From Acidobacteriaceae bacterium (GTDB lineage Bacteria; Acidobacteriota; Terriglobia; Terriglobales; Acidobacteriaceae): DNA of 47,255 nt. The translations under genes were made by a program, and so were the position numbers. The first letter of the stretch is position 1; the number at the start of each line of letters is the position of its first letter. Under the pieces are notes generated by a model, which worked only from the letters and a program-made list of their open reading frames with translations, made no database searches and was not told the origin of the DNA. The stretch is from the NCBI GenBank assembly GCA_003152695.1, contig PMAT01000072.1:1-47255 (forward strand), written 5' to 3'. Of this stretch, positions 26,388 through 34,683 are shown in pieces.

Positions 26388-27571
26388 GTCATTCCACCAT
26401 TGGTTGTCGCCCAGCGAGTTCCGCTGTCAGAGGCGGCAACTCCGTGTTGCGAATCGTCGAAGCGAATGGAAACGATGGCCCCGTTTTCGACGATGGAGTT
26501 TGCAGCGAGTGAAACTTTGCTCCAATGTTCGCCGCCATCGGATGAGTGGAAGAACGCGCCGCCGTTGCCGCCAGCCCAAACGTCGTTCCCAATGACCGCC
26601 ACCGCATGAAACGTGGTGGGTTGATCGTCGAGCACGCGAGTCCATTGGTTGGCAGCCATCGAGCGCTCAAGGTGGCCGCTCGGGCCGATGCGCCATTGCG
26701 GCCGCACCGCGCTCACCGCTTTCATTGCCATGCCTGATTTGCCGAACAATACCGGAGCGCGCTGCTGTAGTTGCATCGACTGCGCGGTTTCACTTTTCTG
26801 CGTGGATTCACTCTCCGCAAATGAACTCTGCGGACGGACCTCGGGCGCCGCCGCACTGCTGAGGCCACCGACCGCGGCGCCGGCAGTTGCTGATGAAGCC
26901 GTCGCTCGCGAAACAGGCTGCGCCTCTGGAGCGGAGGGGAACTGATCGGCGGCATTACGGGCGACGGTAGTTTGTGCAGGAACTTTCTTAGCTTGCACCG
27001 CCGGCGTGGGGCGCGGGGCCGTTTTGGCGAACATCTCGGCAACAGGGATCTTGGCGGCAGCTTCCTGCGAACTTGGAGTGGCCGCGTTTTGCTGCGCCGG
27101 TGGACTTGCCGGCGCTGGGCGATTGCTGGCAACCGTGAGCGGCGCGGTCTGGTATACGCTGGCGGCGCGCCAGTACTTCAGAACCAACCCCGCAGATACG
27201 AGCACCACAGCGGCCGCACTCAACACGGCCCATCGGGTTCGAATTGTCCATCTGTGTCGAGACGCCTCAGCCCGGGCCGTATCTGGGCGTGAGGTAGCGG
27301 CGTACGCGGGCATGGCCGCCACTCGACCCACGGCCGCCGCGGCCACCAGTTCCCGCCGGTCACGTACTTCATCTTCCGCCGCCTCGCTCGCCAGGAACAC
27401 GATCTCCCGGCATTCCGCGCACTGTGCCAGATGGTGTGTCACCGCCTCGCTTTCTCCCGCAGCCAAGGTGCGCTCCATGAACGACGTGAGCACGTCGGGC
27501 GAAGGATGAACGTCGCCCGCCGCTTGCCGGGCCAGCGCGTTGCGCAGCGACTTGGGAATTTCCTGGTTCAT
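26372..27571 (-). CDS. Membrane anti-sigma-type protein: zf-HC2 finger, TM helix, Ycf48-like domain
   Basis: A 399-residue protein. A zinc-binding anti-sigma finger HLAQCAEC (HxxxCxxC) lies near residues 46-54. One transmembrane helix (AVLSAAAVVLVSAGLVL) is near 115-131. A long Pro/Ala/Gln/Ser-rich linker follows, and the last 110 residues form a Ycf48/BNR-like beta-propeller fragment (VWAGGNGGAFFHSSDGGEHW, ATTNGGMTW). The finger should hold the upstream sigma factor; the extracytoplasmic part would be the sensor. Its ATG overlaps the sigma stop (ATGA), and its end overlaps the membrane-protein gene by 16 bp. The Ycf48-like part has few blades compared with full proteins. Confidence 0.85.
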   Translation of the reverse strand: MNQEIPKSLRNALARQAAGDVHPSPDVLTSFMERTLAAGESEAVTHHLAQCAECREIVFLASEAAEDEVRDRRELVAAAAVGRVAAMPAYAATSRPDTARAEASRHRWTIRTRWAVLSAAAVVLVSAGLVLKYWRAASVYQTAPLTVASNRPAPASPPAQQNAATPSSQEAAAKIPVAEMFAKTAPRPTPAVQAKKVPAQTTVARNAADQFPSAPEAQPVSRATASSATAGAAVGGLSSAAAPEVRPQSSFAESESTQKSETAQSMQLQQRAPVLFGKSGMAMKAVSAVRPQWRIGPSGHLERSMAANQWTRVLDDQPTTFHAVAVIGNDVWAGGNGGAFFHSSDGGEHWSKVSLAANSIVENGAIVSIRFDDSQHGVAASDSGTRWATTNGGMTWTTQ

Positions 27572-28497
27572 CCTTGGTTCCCGCTCTTCTCTTTATAGAA
27601 CGATAAATCTTCCGTTCCTTGCCTCAAAGTTTCGCGCACGGGCACGCGCAGATCGCGCACATCCACGTCCTGCATGGCTTCGTCCGCCTGTCGCGGAGAC
27701 ATTCCCTCCGCAATCAGCCGTTTGCGGATGCGTTTGCGCAACTCCAACGTCACGCGCTCCAGTTTGCGGCTGATGGTGGACTCGTGCACGCCTTGCAGTT
27801 TGGCGATTTCCGCCAGAGTGCGGCGGTCAAGATAATAGGCGGCCAGCAGGAAGCGCTCTTCCGCGGAGAGCGCCGTCAGTTCCTCCGCCGCGGCGGTCTC
27901 GGCGTGAGGATCGGCGACGCTGATATCCGGCTCCCCGGCTGCGAACTGAGCGCCCTCATCCAACGCTACGTCCAGACTGGTCTCGCGCCGGGTAGCCCGA
28001 TACAGGTTGACGTACTCCTGCGCGACCACCGTCCGCAGCCAACCTTGCAACGAACCTCGTCCCTGATAGGAGCGAAGTTTGGAAGTCCGCTGCTGTCCCT
28101 TGGCGTCCACCCCGTAGAGCGCCGCATACAGCGAGTCCGCCAAAGCGCGGGCGGCACTTTCTTCCTTCGCGATCTTGTAGGCCGACTCGTACAACGTAGC
28201 TCGATAACGATTGAGGAACACTTCCCAGGCGTGATTGTCGCCGGCGGCGCAGGCGCGCGCCAGCACCAATTCCTCCAGCCGCAACGTTGCTAGAAAATCG
28301 CGCACCGCGACCTCCGCTGCGGCGTTATTCCCATTCCCATTCCACCGACACACGACTTCCGCGAGAACCTCCGCGAGGTCGGCCGGCGACATACCAAACT
28401 GCGGCGCGCCACATTCCCCGTAGTGATGCGCAGAGAATTCCTTGATCACCGCTACCACCTGCGGATTGAGCGGAGCGGAAACCGGAGCGGAGGCCAT
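27568..28497 (-). CDS. RNA polymerase sigma factor, sigma-70 family, ECF-like with N-terminal extension
   Basis: A 309-residue sigma factor. Region 2 covers HAWEVFLNRYRATLYESAYKIA to GSLQGWLRTVVAQEYVNLYR. Region 4 has the helix-turn-helix LAEIAKLQGVHESTISRKLERV. About 80 residues precede region 2, longer than a minimal ECF factor, and a 40-residue tail follows region 4 (PRQADEAMQDVDVRDL). ATG at 28497 is used; a TTG lies just before it. It is coupled to the zf-HC2 protein by ATGA overlap, the standard sigma/anti-sigma arrangement. It is divergent from the ARPP-1-like gene across 90 bp, which may be one of its targets (inference). Confidence 0.9.
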   Translation of the reverse strand: MASAPVSAPLNPQVVAVIKEFSAHHYGECGAPQFGMSPADLAEVLAEVVCRWNGNGNNAAAEVAVRDFLATLRLEELVLARACAAGDNHAWEVFLNRYRATLYESAYKIAKEESAARALADSLYAALYGVDAKGQQRTSKLRSYQGRGSLQGWLRTVVAQEYVNLYRATRRETSLDVALDEGAQFAAGEPDISVADPHAETAAAEELTALSAEERFLLAAYYLDRRTLAEIAKLQGVHESTISRKLERVTLELRKRIRKRLIAEGMSPRQADEAMQDVDVRDLRVPVRETLRQGTEDLSFYKEKSGNQG

Positions 28498-28587
28498 CAA
28501 GCGAATCGTATCAATTCGGGCGCAAGAAAAACACTGTGCAGCGTTCTCTGCTTAGAAGAGACGCTCCAGCGCCTCCGGAGGTCAACC

Positions 28588-29502
28588 ATGAATTTCAGAA
28601 TCCTGGCGTCGTTCGCATCGGCCATGCTGGCGGCAACATTCGCTGCCGCTGGAAACCCAGCCCATTCCGAGCTGCATGTCCTGTCACCCGTTACCCGAGG
28701 AAACCTGACTATCTTCCCAGTCGTTGGAGGCGCGGAGAACGATACCGGCCGCCTGCTGACGCTCGATGAAGGGCTGCGCTCCGGCGCGGTTGTGGTAACC
28801 GAGGCGGGTTCGCTTCGGGGATTGATACGGCCAGGCTCAACGCCTCCGCGGCAATCCGGGGCGGAGGTGAACCGCCTGGTGCTGATCAACAATTCCGACC
28901 ATCCTCTGCTTCTGCTCGCCGGCGAAGTGGTGACCGGCGGCAAGCAGGACCGCGTGATCGGCGTGGACCGCATTGTTCCGCCCAAGTCAGATCCCATTGA
29001 TCTGTCGGTATTCTGCGTTGAGCCGGGGCGCTGGGTGGCCTCGTCGGAGCACTTCGGCTCCATGAAATCGCAGATGGCGCAGCCCAGCGTGCGCACTCCG
29101 GCCATGGCCGACCGCAATCAGCAGAAGGTGTGGGCAGAGGTGGGCTCGGCGGTGGCAGGCATGGCGAGAGCTGTTCCGCAAGCCAGCCCTACGATGCAGG
29201 CGTCCACTTCCTATGCCAAGGCAATGGAGAATCCGGATGTGCAGAAGAAAGTTGAATCCGTCGCCGCCGATTACGACGGGATGCTGCGCGAGTTGAGGAG
29301 GGAAGGGGCCAAAGGCGTGGTGGTCGCCATCAATGGCCGCATCCTGTGGGCCGACGTCTTCGCCAGTACCGAACTGCTGGAAAAATACTGGCAGAAGCTC
29401 ATCCGGTCCTATGCGGCCGATTCGCTGACAACCGCCAGCGAACGCGGGGGCCGATCAGAAGTCGGCGCAGCTATTTCTCGACCAGATGCACGGAAACCGT
29501 GA
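28588..29502 (+). CDS. ARPP-1-like secreted protein, frameshifted 5' part
   Basis: Residues 1-25 look like a signal peptide (MNFRILASFASAMLAATFAAA). The body carries the ARPP-1 pattern: LLTLDEGLRSGAVVVTEAG, VNRLVLINNSDHPLLLLAGE, then VVTGGKQDRVIGVDRIVPP and GRWVASSEHF. ARPP-1 proteins are often found beside phosphatase or rhodanese genes; their role is unknown. Similarity in this frame stops near SYAADSLTTASERG; the remaining 17 codons are not family-like. The true C-terminus continues in the next frame (29453-29674), so the gene is broken by one extra base in a five-G run at 29446-29450. GGAGG lies before the ATG. Confidence 0.75.
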   Translation: MNFRILASFASAMLAATFAAAGNPAHSELHVLSPVTRGNLTIFPVVGGAENDTGRLLTLDEGLRSGAVVVTEAGSLRGLIRPGSTPPRQSGAEVNRLVLINNSDHPLLLLAGEVVTGGKQDRVIGVDRIVPPKSDPIDLSVFCVEPGRWVASSEHFGSMKSQMAQPSVRTPAMADRNQQKVWAEVGSAVAGMARAVPQASPTMQASTSYAKAMENPDVQKKVESVAADYDGMLRELRREGAKGVVVAINGRILWADVFASTELLEKYWQKLIRSYAADSLTTASERGGRSEVGAAISRPDARKP

Positions 29503-29674
29503 GGTCACGGAGACGGAGCCCGGTCTGTTCCGCCGCACCGAAATCAGCGGCGATGGCTATCGGGTTTTCAGCTTGACCTCGCTGGTGTCGAGGCCGGAGT
29601 ACACCGTGCACCTTGCCAAGATGGTGTACAGCGGCGATGAGCGGTCGAAAGCGTATCCGACAATGTACCGCTAG
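29453..29674 (+). pseudogene. ARPP-1-like gene, out-of-frame 3' part
   Basis: Read in the frame starting at 29453, the DNA gives DQKSAQLFLDQMHGN, then REVTETEPGLFRRTEISGD, FSLTSLVSRPEYTVHLAKMV and a stop at 29674. This continues the upstream protein smoothly. If one G of the run at 29446-29450 is removed, the joined protein reads ...TTASERGADQKSAQLF... with no break, total about 361 residues. Either a real frameshift or a base-calling error in a homopolymer. Confidence 0.7.
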
Positions 29675-29701
29675 TGGGATTCAACGGTGTGCGGTTAAAT
29701 C

Positions 29702-29769
29702 AAAATCCCTACCCAAGCAGAAGCACCTTGGGTGGGGCGCCCTCAGGATTCCCTACCTGGGCCACGCGC
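29702..29769 (-). repeat. Palindromic interspersed repeat, copy R1
   Basis: Contains CCCAAG...CTTGGGTGGGGC, which folds into a hairpin, followed by TCAGGATT and CTGGGCCAC. Same family as R2, R3 and R5. Its orientation is opposite to R2, so R1 and R2 form inverted flanks around the metallopeptidase gene. Lies between the ARPP-1-like gene end and the metallopeptidase stop. Confidence 0.75.
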
Positions 29770-29794
29770 TTACCGCCGTGATTTTGTCAAAAGT

Positions 29795-30454
29795 CTACAT
29801 ATTGTCCTCATCGTCCCATTCGTAACCGCATGACTTGCATGTACAGATTTTCGCGCGGACAGGAACAGGCTCGTTGAGCCATGCTCCAGGGTACGTCACA
29901 AACTTGTCCAGTTTGCGACACGTGACGTCAGCTGAATAGCACTTTAGGCAACGCAGCAGTTGTTCTTGCGCCTCGCCTGACTCCTCAGAACCGTCGGGGA
30001 TTCGCTCGTTTGTCTCCGCGTTTTCTGCATCAAAGTTATTCACCTTGTTCTCTGGCTTGAGCGGCGTTTCACATCCGACGGGTAGTGAAAGAGTCGCGAG
30101 GCCTAGTTCCTTAACCTCTCCCTCACTATAGCCGAGCCAGTGCGCAACCTCATGCCAAACGACTTCCTTCACTTCGGCCCGCAAATCTCCTCTTGAACAC
30201 CGCTGAATTGGGCCGCGAAAAACAAATATCAAATTAGGAGCTATCCTTATATCGTCGTGTCGCCGTTGGGTCCTAGGTATGCCACTAAACAGTCCCAATG
30301 GGCGGCGCTTTTTTCTCTTCGACACGTTCTCAGGCGGCTCGTCCAATACTTGAATACCGGGAAAGTCTCGCAACTTCCTGATCTCCTGCGGCAGGGTACT
30401 GTACGCCCACTCCACAATCTCATCGAAGCTCTCTGGTTTAGTGATCTCGGCCAT
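29795..30454 (-). CDS. Zincin-like metallopeptidase fused to a C-terminal zinc ribbon
   Basis: A 219-residue protein. Start is the ATG at 30454 (MAEITKPESFDEI); the open frame upstream to 30691 is translation of repeats R2 and R3 and is not part of the gene. The N-terminal 110 residues match the minimal zincin (DUF1025/metallopeptidase X) pattern: LPQEIRKL, GLFSGIPRTQRRHDD, PNLIFVFRGPI, and VVWHEVAHWLGYSEGEVKELG with the HExxH site (HEVAH). The last 55 residues form a zinc ribbon with LRCLKCYS and CTCKSCGYEW. That fusion is not usual for the family. Codon use looks less GC-rich than neighbours. The inverted repeats R1 and R2 lie on either side. Confidence 0.82.
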   Translation of the reverse strand: MAEITKPESFDEIVEWAYSTLPQEIRKLRDFPGIQVLDEPPENVSKRKKRRPLGLFSGIPRTQRRHDDIRIAPNLIFVFRGPIQRCSRGDLRAEVKEVVWHEVAHWLGYSEGEVKELGLATLSLPVGCETPLKPENKVNNFDAENAETNERIPDGSEESGEAQEQLLRCLKCYSADVTCRKLDKFVTYPGAWLNEPVPVRAKICTCKSCGYEWDDEDNM

Positions 30455-30483
30455 AGGACGAATCGTCCAGTTCGTATTGTAAT

Positions 30484-30546
30484 GGCGGGTGGCCCAGCCT
30501 AAGATCCTGCGTGCCCCACCCGAGCTTCCTTTGCTTGGGTGGGAAA
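30484..30546 (+). repeat. Palindromic interspersed repeat, copy R2
   Basis: Reads GCGGGTGGCCCAGCCT, ATCCTG, GTGCCCCACCCGAGC, then GCTTGGGTGGG. It lies upstream of the metallopeptidase start, inverted relative to R1 and R3. The GGGTGGCCCAGCC end and the hairpin end are both conserved across copies. Confidence 0.75.
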
Positions 30547-30626
30547 GTTCCGCACGTTTAACTACCCGATCCATGAGTCCGCGACCCGATTTCCTCATTT
30601 TCCCATTGGGCAGCGTGAGGTGAACG

Positions 30627-30696
30627 AAAAAATCCCCATCCAAGCAACACCAACTTGGATGGGGCACCCTCATGATGATTGGCTGGGCCACCCGCC
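30627..30696 (-). repeat. Palindromic interspersed repeat, copy R3
   Basis: Contains CCATCCAAG...CTTGGATGGGGCACCCTCAT and GGCTGGGCCACCCGCC. The hairpin arms have compensating changes relative to R1 (ATCCAAG/CTTGGAT in place of ACCCAAG/CTTGGGT), which supports a selected stem. Lies 40 bp from the end of the YXWGXW gene. Confidence 0.75.
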
Positions 30697-30735
30697 GTCG
30701 CCAGCCTCAGGAACATAACGAAACTCGGTACTCGA

Positions 30736-31737
30736 TTAACGATGCCCGCCACCGCCGCCGTGAGGTGCTCCGCCGCCAGCTGACTGCTGCATGTGCTGCA
30801 TCTGCTGTGTGTGCATTTGCTGCAATTGCTGCGTCTGTTGCTGGTGTCGCTGCTCCACCTGCTGCGTTTGCACTTCATTAGCCTGTCGTCTTGCCATCTG
30901 CTGATGTTCGTTGTCTTGCTGCTGCTGGAGTTTCTGCCGATCCTGGTTCTGCTTCGCGATTAGCTTTTCCTGCTGCTGTTGATATTTTTGGGCCTGCTTC
31001 GCGTTCCCCGTGTTCGGTGGAGCGGGCCGTTCGATGGGTGGCAGGTCCTTAGGATGGACTGCCATGCTGGCGTGAGGAGTTGCAGCCACTGGAGGCGTGC
31101 CGTGGTTCGCAGAAAACCGTTGTTGGGGATTATTGCGGGCCGACCACGCATGTTGCGTCTGAGCGGCTACAGGCCCAATATGTTTTTCATGGGCAGCAGC
31201 CTCTTCTTGAGGCGTGGGGCGCGCATCGATCCCGCCCTTACCGCCGTTGTAACTGACATGGTTGACCGTGGCCTCGTTCACCCTGGTGTTGTAAACGTTG
31301 TGGATCGAGTTAACGTTCACGTTATTCACGGTCGTGTTGTAGAAAAAACGCCCATTGTTCCAGCGCCCGCCCTCATAACCACGACCGAAGTAGCCGAAGC
31401 CATAGTTGATCCCACCATAAAAACCTACACCCAGGCCCCAGTAGCCTTCATTGAAAAAAAATCCTCCGCCACCCCAACCCCAATAGCCCGGAGTCCAGAG
31501 GAACCCGACTTCCGGAGCCATCACCCAGGTGCCCGGTACCCAGTAATAGTCGCCATCGCCCCAAGCCCAATACCCAGGCGTCCAGATATAACCGTCGCCG
31601 GGGCAAAGAGGCTGCTCGTAAGCCGGTAGCTCAGGGGGTGCGACAGTGATGGCGACACCGACTTGCGCGAAAGACGCCGTCGCCAGGAATGGCATTGCTA
31701 GTGCCAACAATAACGAAAGAATGACGCGGATACGCAT
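30736..31737 (-). CDS. YXWGXW repeat-containing exported protein
   Basis: A 333-residue protein with a signal peptide ending ATASFAQ (start ATG at 31737, preceded by AGAGGAGA; earlier in-frame codons lack a signal). Residues about 45-100 hold repeats of the type YIWTPGYWAWGDGDYYWVPG, with WTPGYW occurring twice, the YXWGXW family pattern. A Gly/Tyr/Asn-rich region follows (NEGYWGLGVGFYGG). The C-terminal third is a Gln/His-rich coiled segment (QQQQEKL, QLQQMHTQQMQHM) ending in a Gly-His tail. Probably an envelope or surface protein; no enzymatic motif is seen. Confidence 0.85.
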   Translation of the reverse strand: MRIRVILSLLLALAMPFLATASFAQVGVAITVAPPELPAYEQPLCPGDGYIWTPGYWAWGDGDYYWVPGTWVMAPEVGFLWTPGYWGWGGGGFFFNEGYWGLGVGFYGGINYGFGYFGRGYEGGRWNNGRFFYNTTVNNVNVNSIHNVYNTRVNEATVNHVSYNGGKGGIDARPTPQEEAAAHEKHIGPVAAQTQHAWSARNNPQQRFSANHGTPPVAATPHASMAVHPKDLPPIERPAPPNTGNAKQAQKYQQQQEKLIAKQNQDRQKLQQQQDNEHQQMARRQANEVQTQQVEQRHQQQTQQLQQMHTQQMQHMQQSAGGGAPHGGGGGHR

Positions 31738-31886
31738 AATGTCTCCTCTTGCCGATTGTCCATCGGCTGCCGCCGTTTCAATGGCGATTTCTCGTCCCTG
31801 GCCTGTGTTTGACACGTCCGTTCCCTTTCAGTCAAATGAGGGTGGCGCGCATCAGAAAGCAGGTCAAGATTCCCGAACAGTGTTCT

Positions 31887-32048
31887 TCATGCGGTAAGCG
31901 AGCATGCTTCATGGTCGCACGGGCACGCAATCTCGACCTCCTCGGATCCCGCTTCCTTACAGGCCTGACCGCAGTATTTTTCGCCAGCTTGCACCATGCA
32001 TCGGCATGGTAGGTGCGCACACTTGGTCTGCTCATTTGTCGTCATCAT
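31887..32048 (-). CDS. Prokaryotic metallothionein-like protein, 53 residues
   Basis: A small gene found by reading the minus strand. It encodes eight cysteines in 53 residues: KCAHLPCRCMVQAGEKYCGQ, then ACKEAG, then IACPCDHEACSLTA. The CxxxxCxC, YCGxxC, CxC and HxxxC spacing matches SmtA-type bacterial metallothioneins that bind zinc or cadmium through Cys and His. A strong AAAGGAG ribosome site lies just upstream of the start (first of two ATGs, 32048 or 32045). It sits between the YXWGXW gene and repeat R5. Likely cytoplasmic metal buffering; no ArsR-type regulator is adjacent. Confidence 0.85.
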   Translation of the reverse strand: MMTTNEQTKCAHLPCRCMVQAGEKYCGQACKEAGSEEVEIACPCDHEACSLTA

Positions 32049-32230
32049 TGTTCTCCTTTTTCAACCAACGTCTTAAGTCGGGATCTCCATTTTGGGTCTC
32101 CGAGTGGCCGACGGTATACGCACGATTTGCATTTTGGAGCCCCGCGCAACCATTAATGCATTGGTGGGGCCGTCGGGTCTGTTCACATTTGCTCAGATCT
32201 TTAGACCTTAGTCGCGTGGAGTCCACTCTA

Positions 32231-32323
32231 GGCGGGTGGCCCGGCCTTTCAGTGCAATCCTGAGTTCTAACTTGTGGGTGTGCCCCACCCTTCTCGCCGT
32301 CTTTTGGCGAGAGGGTGGGGATT
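32231..32323 (+). repeat. Palindromic interspersed repeat R5 with strong hairpin
   Basis: Starts GGCGGGTGGCCCGGCCT like R2 and ends with a long hairpin: CCCCACCC-TTCTCGCC at 32283-32298 pairs with GGCGAGAGGGTGGGG at 32306-32320, with one bulged base. It lies 24 bp beyond the stop of the minus-strand VWFA gene and may end that transcript, though no T run follows. The remainder of 32049-32230 shows no gene. Confidence 0.75.
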
Positions 32324-32346
32324 AGAACTCCTTGGCGATCTGCTAC

Positions 32347-34659
32347 CTACTGCACTTCGAAGTCGGCCGTGCGCGGCTGCGAGGTGTTGCCGGCGGAGTC
32401 CATCGCCTTTAGCTCCAGACGATACGATCCTGGCGGAAGCGTATCCACCGGCAGCTTCAGCCCCACCGGAACCAGCGCATTGCCAGGCTTCGCGTCAGCG
32501 GCCGCAACACTACTCTCCATCTTCTTGTCACCGGACTTCCGGTCGATGACGCTCAGCTTGATCCCGACTTTGGGGGGCTTGTCGCTGGTCAGAAGGGAGT
32601 CGTAGATTTCTACATAGAATCCGGCGCGATCGCTCTTCTTGAACTGATCGCTGCCGGATGGCACGAGCTGCAATCCCTGGGTCACGAGTGGGGTGCGGTC
32701 CTCGAGCAGCGCGGCATCCAGACGCTCTCCCATCTGCGAAACCGGATGAATCTCCTTGCTCAGCGCCACCGCACTCAGGGTGAATTGCTTGCCGTCATAG
32801 GGGTCGATCACCAGCGGCATCTCCAGTTTCGCGAAGCTGTCGGCGCCGTGGGGGTTGAACACCACCTTCAGGTTGTAATGACCCGAGGCCACATCGAATT
32901 GGGTGTCATAATGCGATGGCTTGGCGTTGAATTCCTCCACTTCCTTCTTATCCTCGAAGGTGAGGCTGAGGGTGTCGCTGAAGCGCGCCGCCACCGTTCC
33001 ATCCAGCGTGTAGGCAACGCCGACTACATTGAGCGTGCCGTGCAGCTTGCCACTCTGTTTTTCGAACTTGATGGTGTTCGGCGGGATCTCGATGGCCAGG
33101 TTCACGCGGGCGGTGTTCACCGAAGTGTAGAAAAAAGGAGCCAGCATGGAAGCCGCGATGGTCCCCGGCTGCGAACCGGTAAGGCGGTCCTGCAACTGCT
33201 TTTCTTCCGGCTTGCCCGCCAGCAGGTTCGTGGGTCGCACATTGCAATAGCCGCTGCGCCAGCGCGAGACCGTTCCGCTGCGCTCGACCTTGACCTTCAG
33301 GGTGTGGCAGGCGCCTTCCTCCGACGGAGGCGGCGCATACCCCAGCACGTAATACTCAGTTTGCTCGCGCGCGATTTTCTGCATACCCCTCAGCAGATCG
33401 TTGGAATTGACGATCACGAAACCGCCCGTCCCCTGGGCCAGTTGATAGAGGACTTGCTGGTTCTCGACGACATTGGGAATCGTGGGAATGAGTTGCTGGG
33501 CCTGACTGTAGGGGTTGCCATACATCATCGGAGTATTCACGGAAGCGCTGCCAGTGCGACTGCCGCCCGTTCCCGTGCTGCCACCACCGCCCTTGCCGCC
33601 CCCGCCCGTTCCGGTGCCGCCCCCGCCCTTGCCGCCGCCGCCGGTTCCTCCACCTCCGCCACCCCCATGTCCTCCTCCGCCACCGCCGTGCTGCACGTAA
33701 ACCAGGTGCGCGGGCTGGTCGTCTGCCGAGTAGTCCAGGGTTGCGGTCACCAGCCGCGCCGGCAACTCGTCGGGAATGGTCTGCAAGCGCGCCGCCCCCG
33801 GCGCCATGCCAGTGCTCAAGCCCCGGACATCAATCGGGTAAATGGCGACATTGGCCTTGTTGCAGGTGTCAATGACCGCCATCAGTTCCGACTGCTGTTC
33901 AAAGTAGTCGGGATCGCCGGGCGTGAGGGACAAGCCCGCGGTCAGCAGGACCAGGCTCTTTCGCCCCGGCACCGAAGCCAGGCTCTTGCCGACACTGCGC
34001 AAGGCGAGAAGCAGGGTACGCGCGCCAAAACTGGCTTCGGCATTTCCCAGTTGCGGCGCGCCCAGCGACGCAACTTCCACGGGTGGCGCGTTGGGCGACA
34101 CGCTGGAAAACTTAAAGTTGCGCACGACCTGTTTTAAGCGCTGGGCGTCGGCGGTGAAGTTGAGCGCCACGTTCAAGGTGCCGCCGAAATTCATGACTGC
34201 CATGTAGCGGTCGGGCCCGGCGTTGGCTTCGACAAATTTCGCCGCCGCCTCGCGCGCCCGGGACTGGTCCAAGGAGCTCATGGTGGAGTTGTCAAACAGC
34301 AGCACCAGGTAGTGGCGATGACTGTCCGAGGGAGCGGTGGCGCCAGATTCGGCGGAGAAACTCTTGATCGCCTGCTGCTTGTCGTCTTCCCAAACCTTGA
34401 AATCCTTGGCGGTCAGATCGCTGATGTAGTTGCCCTTTTTATCGGTGACGACGGTGTCCACCAGGACCAGCCGGGTTTCCGCCTTGAAGACCGGGATAGA
34501 GCCGCCGGCGGCCGGCGAGGCCTGGTTTTGCCCCGGGTCCGCTTGGGCTTGGGGCGGCGTCTGCTGGGCCTGCGCCAAGCTCGTGACGTCCACGAACGTT
34601 AAGCCCATGCCGGCGATGGCTACCATCAGTGCTGCTAACCACAAGCGACGCGTTTTCAT
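32347..34659 (-). CDS. VWFA-related acidobacterial-type protein 1, with Gly-rich insert
   Basis: A 770-residue exported protein (signal peptide ending SLAQAQ). Start ATG at 34659 has TGAGGTG upstream. A short strand domain (TRLVLVDTVVTDKKGNYISD, LTAKDFKVWEDD) precedes the VWA-like domain (HYLVLLFDNSTMS, the DxSxS metal site as DNSTMS). It belongs to the VWFA-related domain family typical of Acidobacteria. Residues about 322-365 are almost only Gly with Thr, Lys and His, a long flexible insert. GFVIVNSNDL and EYYVLGYAPP follow, then beta-rich C-terminal repeats ending SYRLELKAMDSAGN. Second gene of an operon, 24 bp after VWFA protein 2. Confidence 0.88.
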   Translation of the reverse strand: MKTRRLWLAALMVAIAGMGLTFVDVTSLAQAQQTPPQAQADPGQNQASPAAGGSIPVFKAETRLVLVDTVVTDKKGNYISDLTAKDFKVWEDDKQQAIKSFSAESGATAPSDSHRHYLVLLFDNSTMSSLDQSRAREAAAKFVEANAGPDRYMAVMNFGGTLNVALNFTADAQRLKQVVRNFKFSSVSPNAPPVEVASLGAPQLGNAEASFGARTLLLALRSVGKSLASVPGRKSLVLLTAGLSLTPGDPDYFEQQSELMAVIDTCNKANVAIYPIDVRGLSTGMAPGAARLQTIPDELPARLVTATLDYSADDQPAHLVYVQHGGGGGGHGGGGGGGTGGGGKGGGGTGTGGGGKGGGGSTGTGGSRTGSASVNTPMMYGNPYSQAQQLIPTIPNVVENQQVLYQLAQGTGGFVIVNSNDLLRGMQKIAREQTEYYVLGYAPPPSEEGACHTLKVKVERSGTVSRWRSGYCNVRPTNLLAGKPEEKQLQDRLTGSQPGTIAASMLAPFFYTSVNTARVNLAIEIPPNTIKFEKQSGKLHGTLNVVGVAYTLDGTVAARFSDTLSLTFEDKKEVEEFNAKPSHYDTQFDVASGHYNLKVVFNPHGADSFAKLEMPLVIDPYDGKQFTLSAVALSKEIHPVSQMGERLDAALLEDRTPLVTQGLQLVPSGSDQFKKSDRAGFYVEIYDSLLTSDKPPKVGIKLSVIDRKSGDKKMESSVAAADAKPGNALVPVGLKLPVDTLPPGSYRLELKAMDSAGNTSQPRTADFEVQ

Positions 34660-34683
34660 ATACACCTCAGTACGTACGAGCAC

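Noticed and set aside
30455-30691. 79-residue N-terminal extension of the metallopeptidase
   Set aside because: It translates repeats R2 and R3; the family-like sequence begins at the ATG at 30454.
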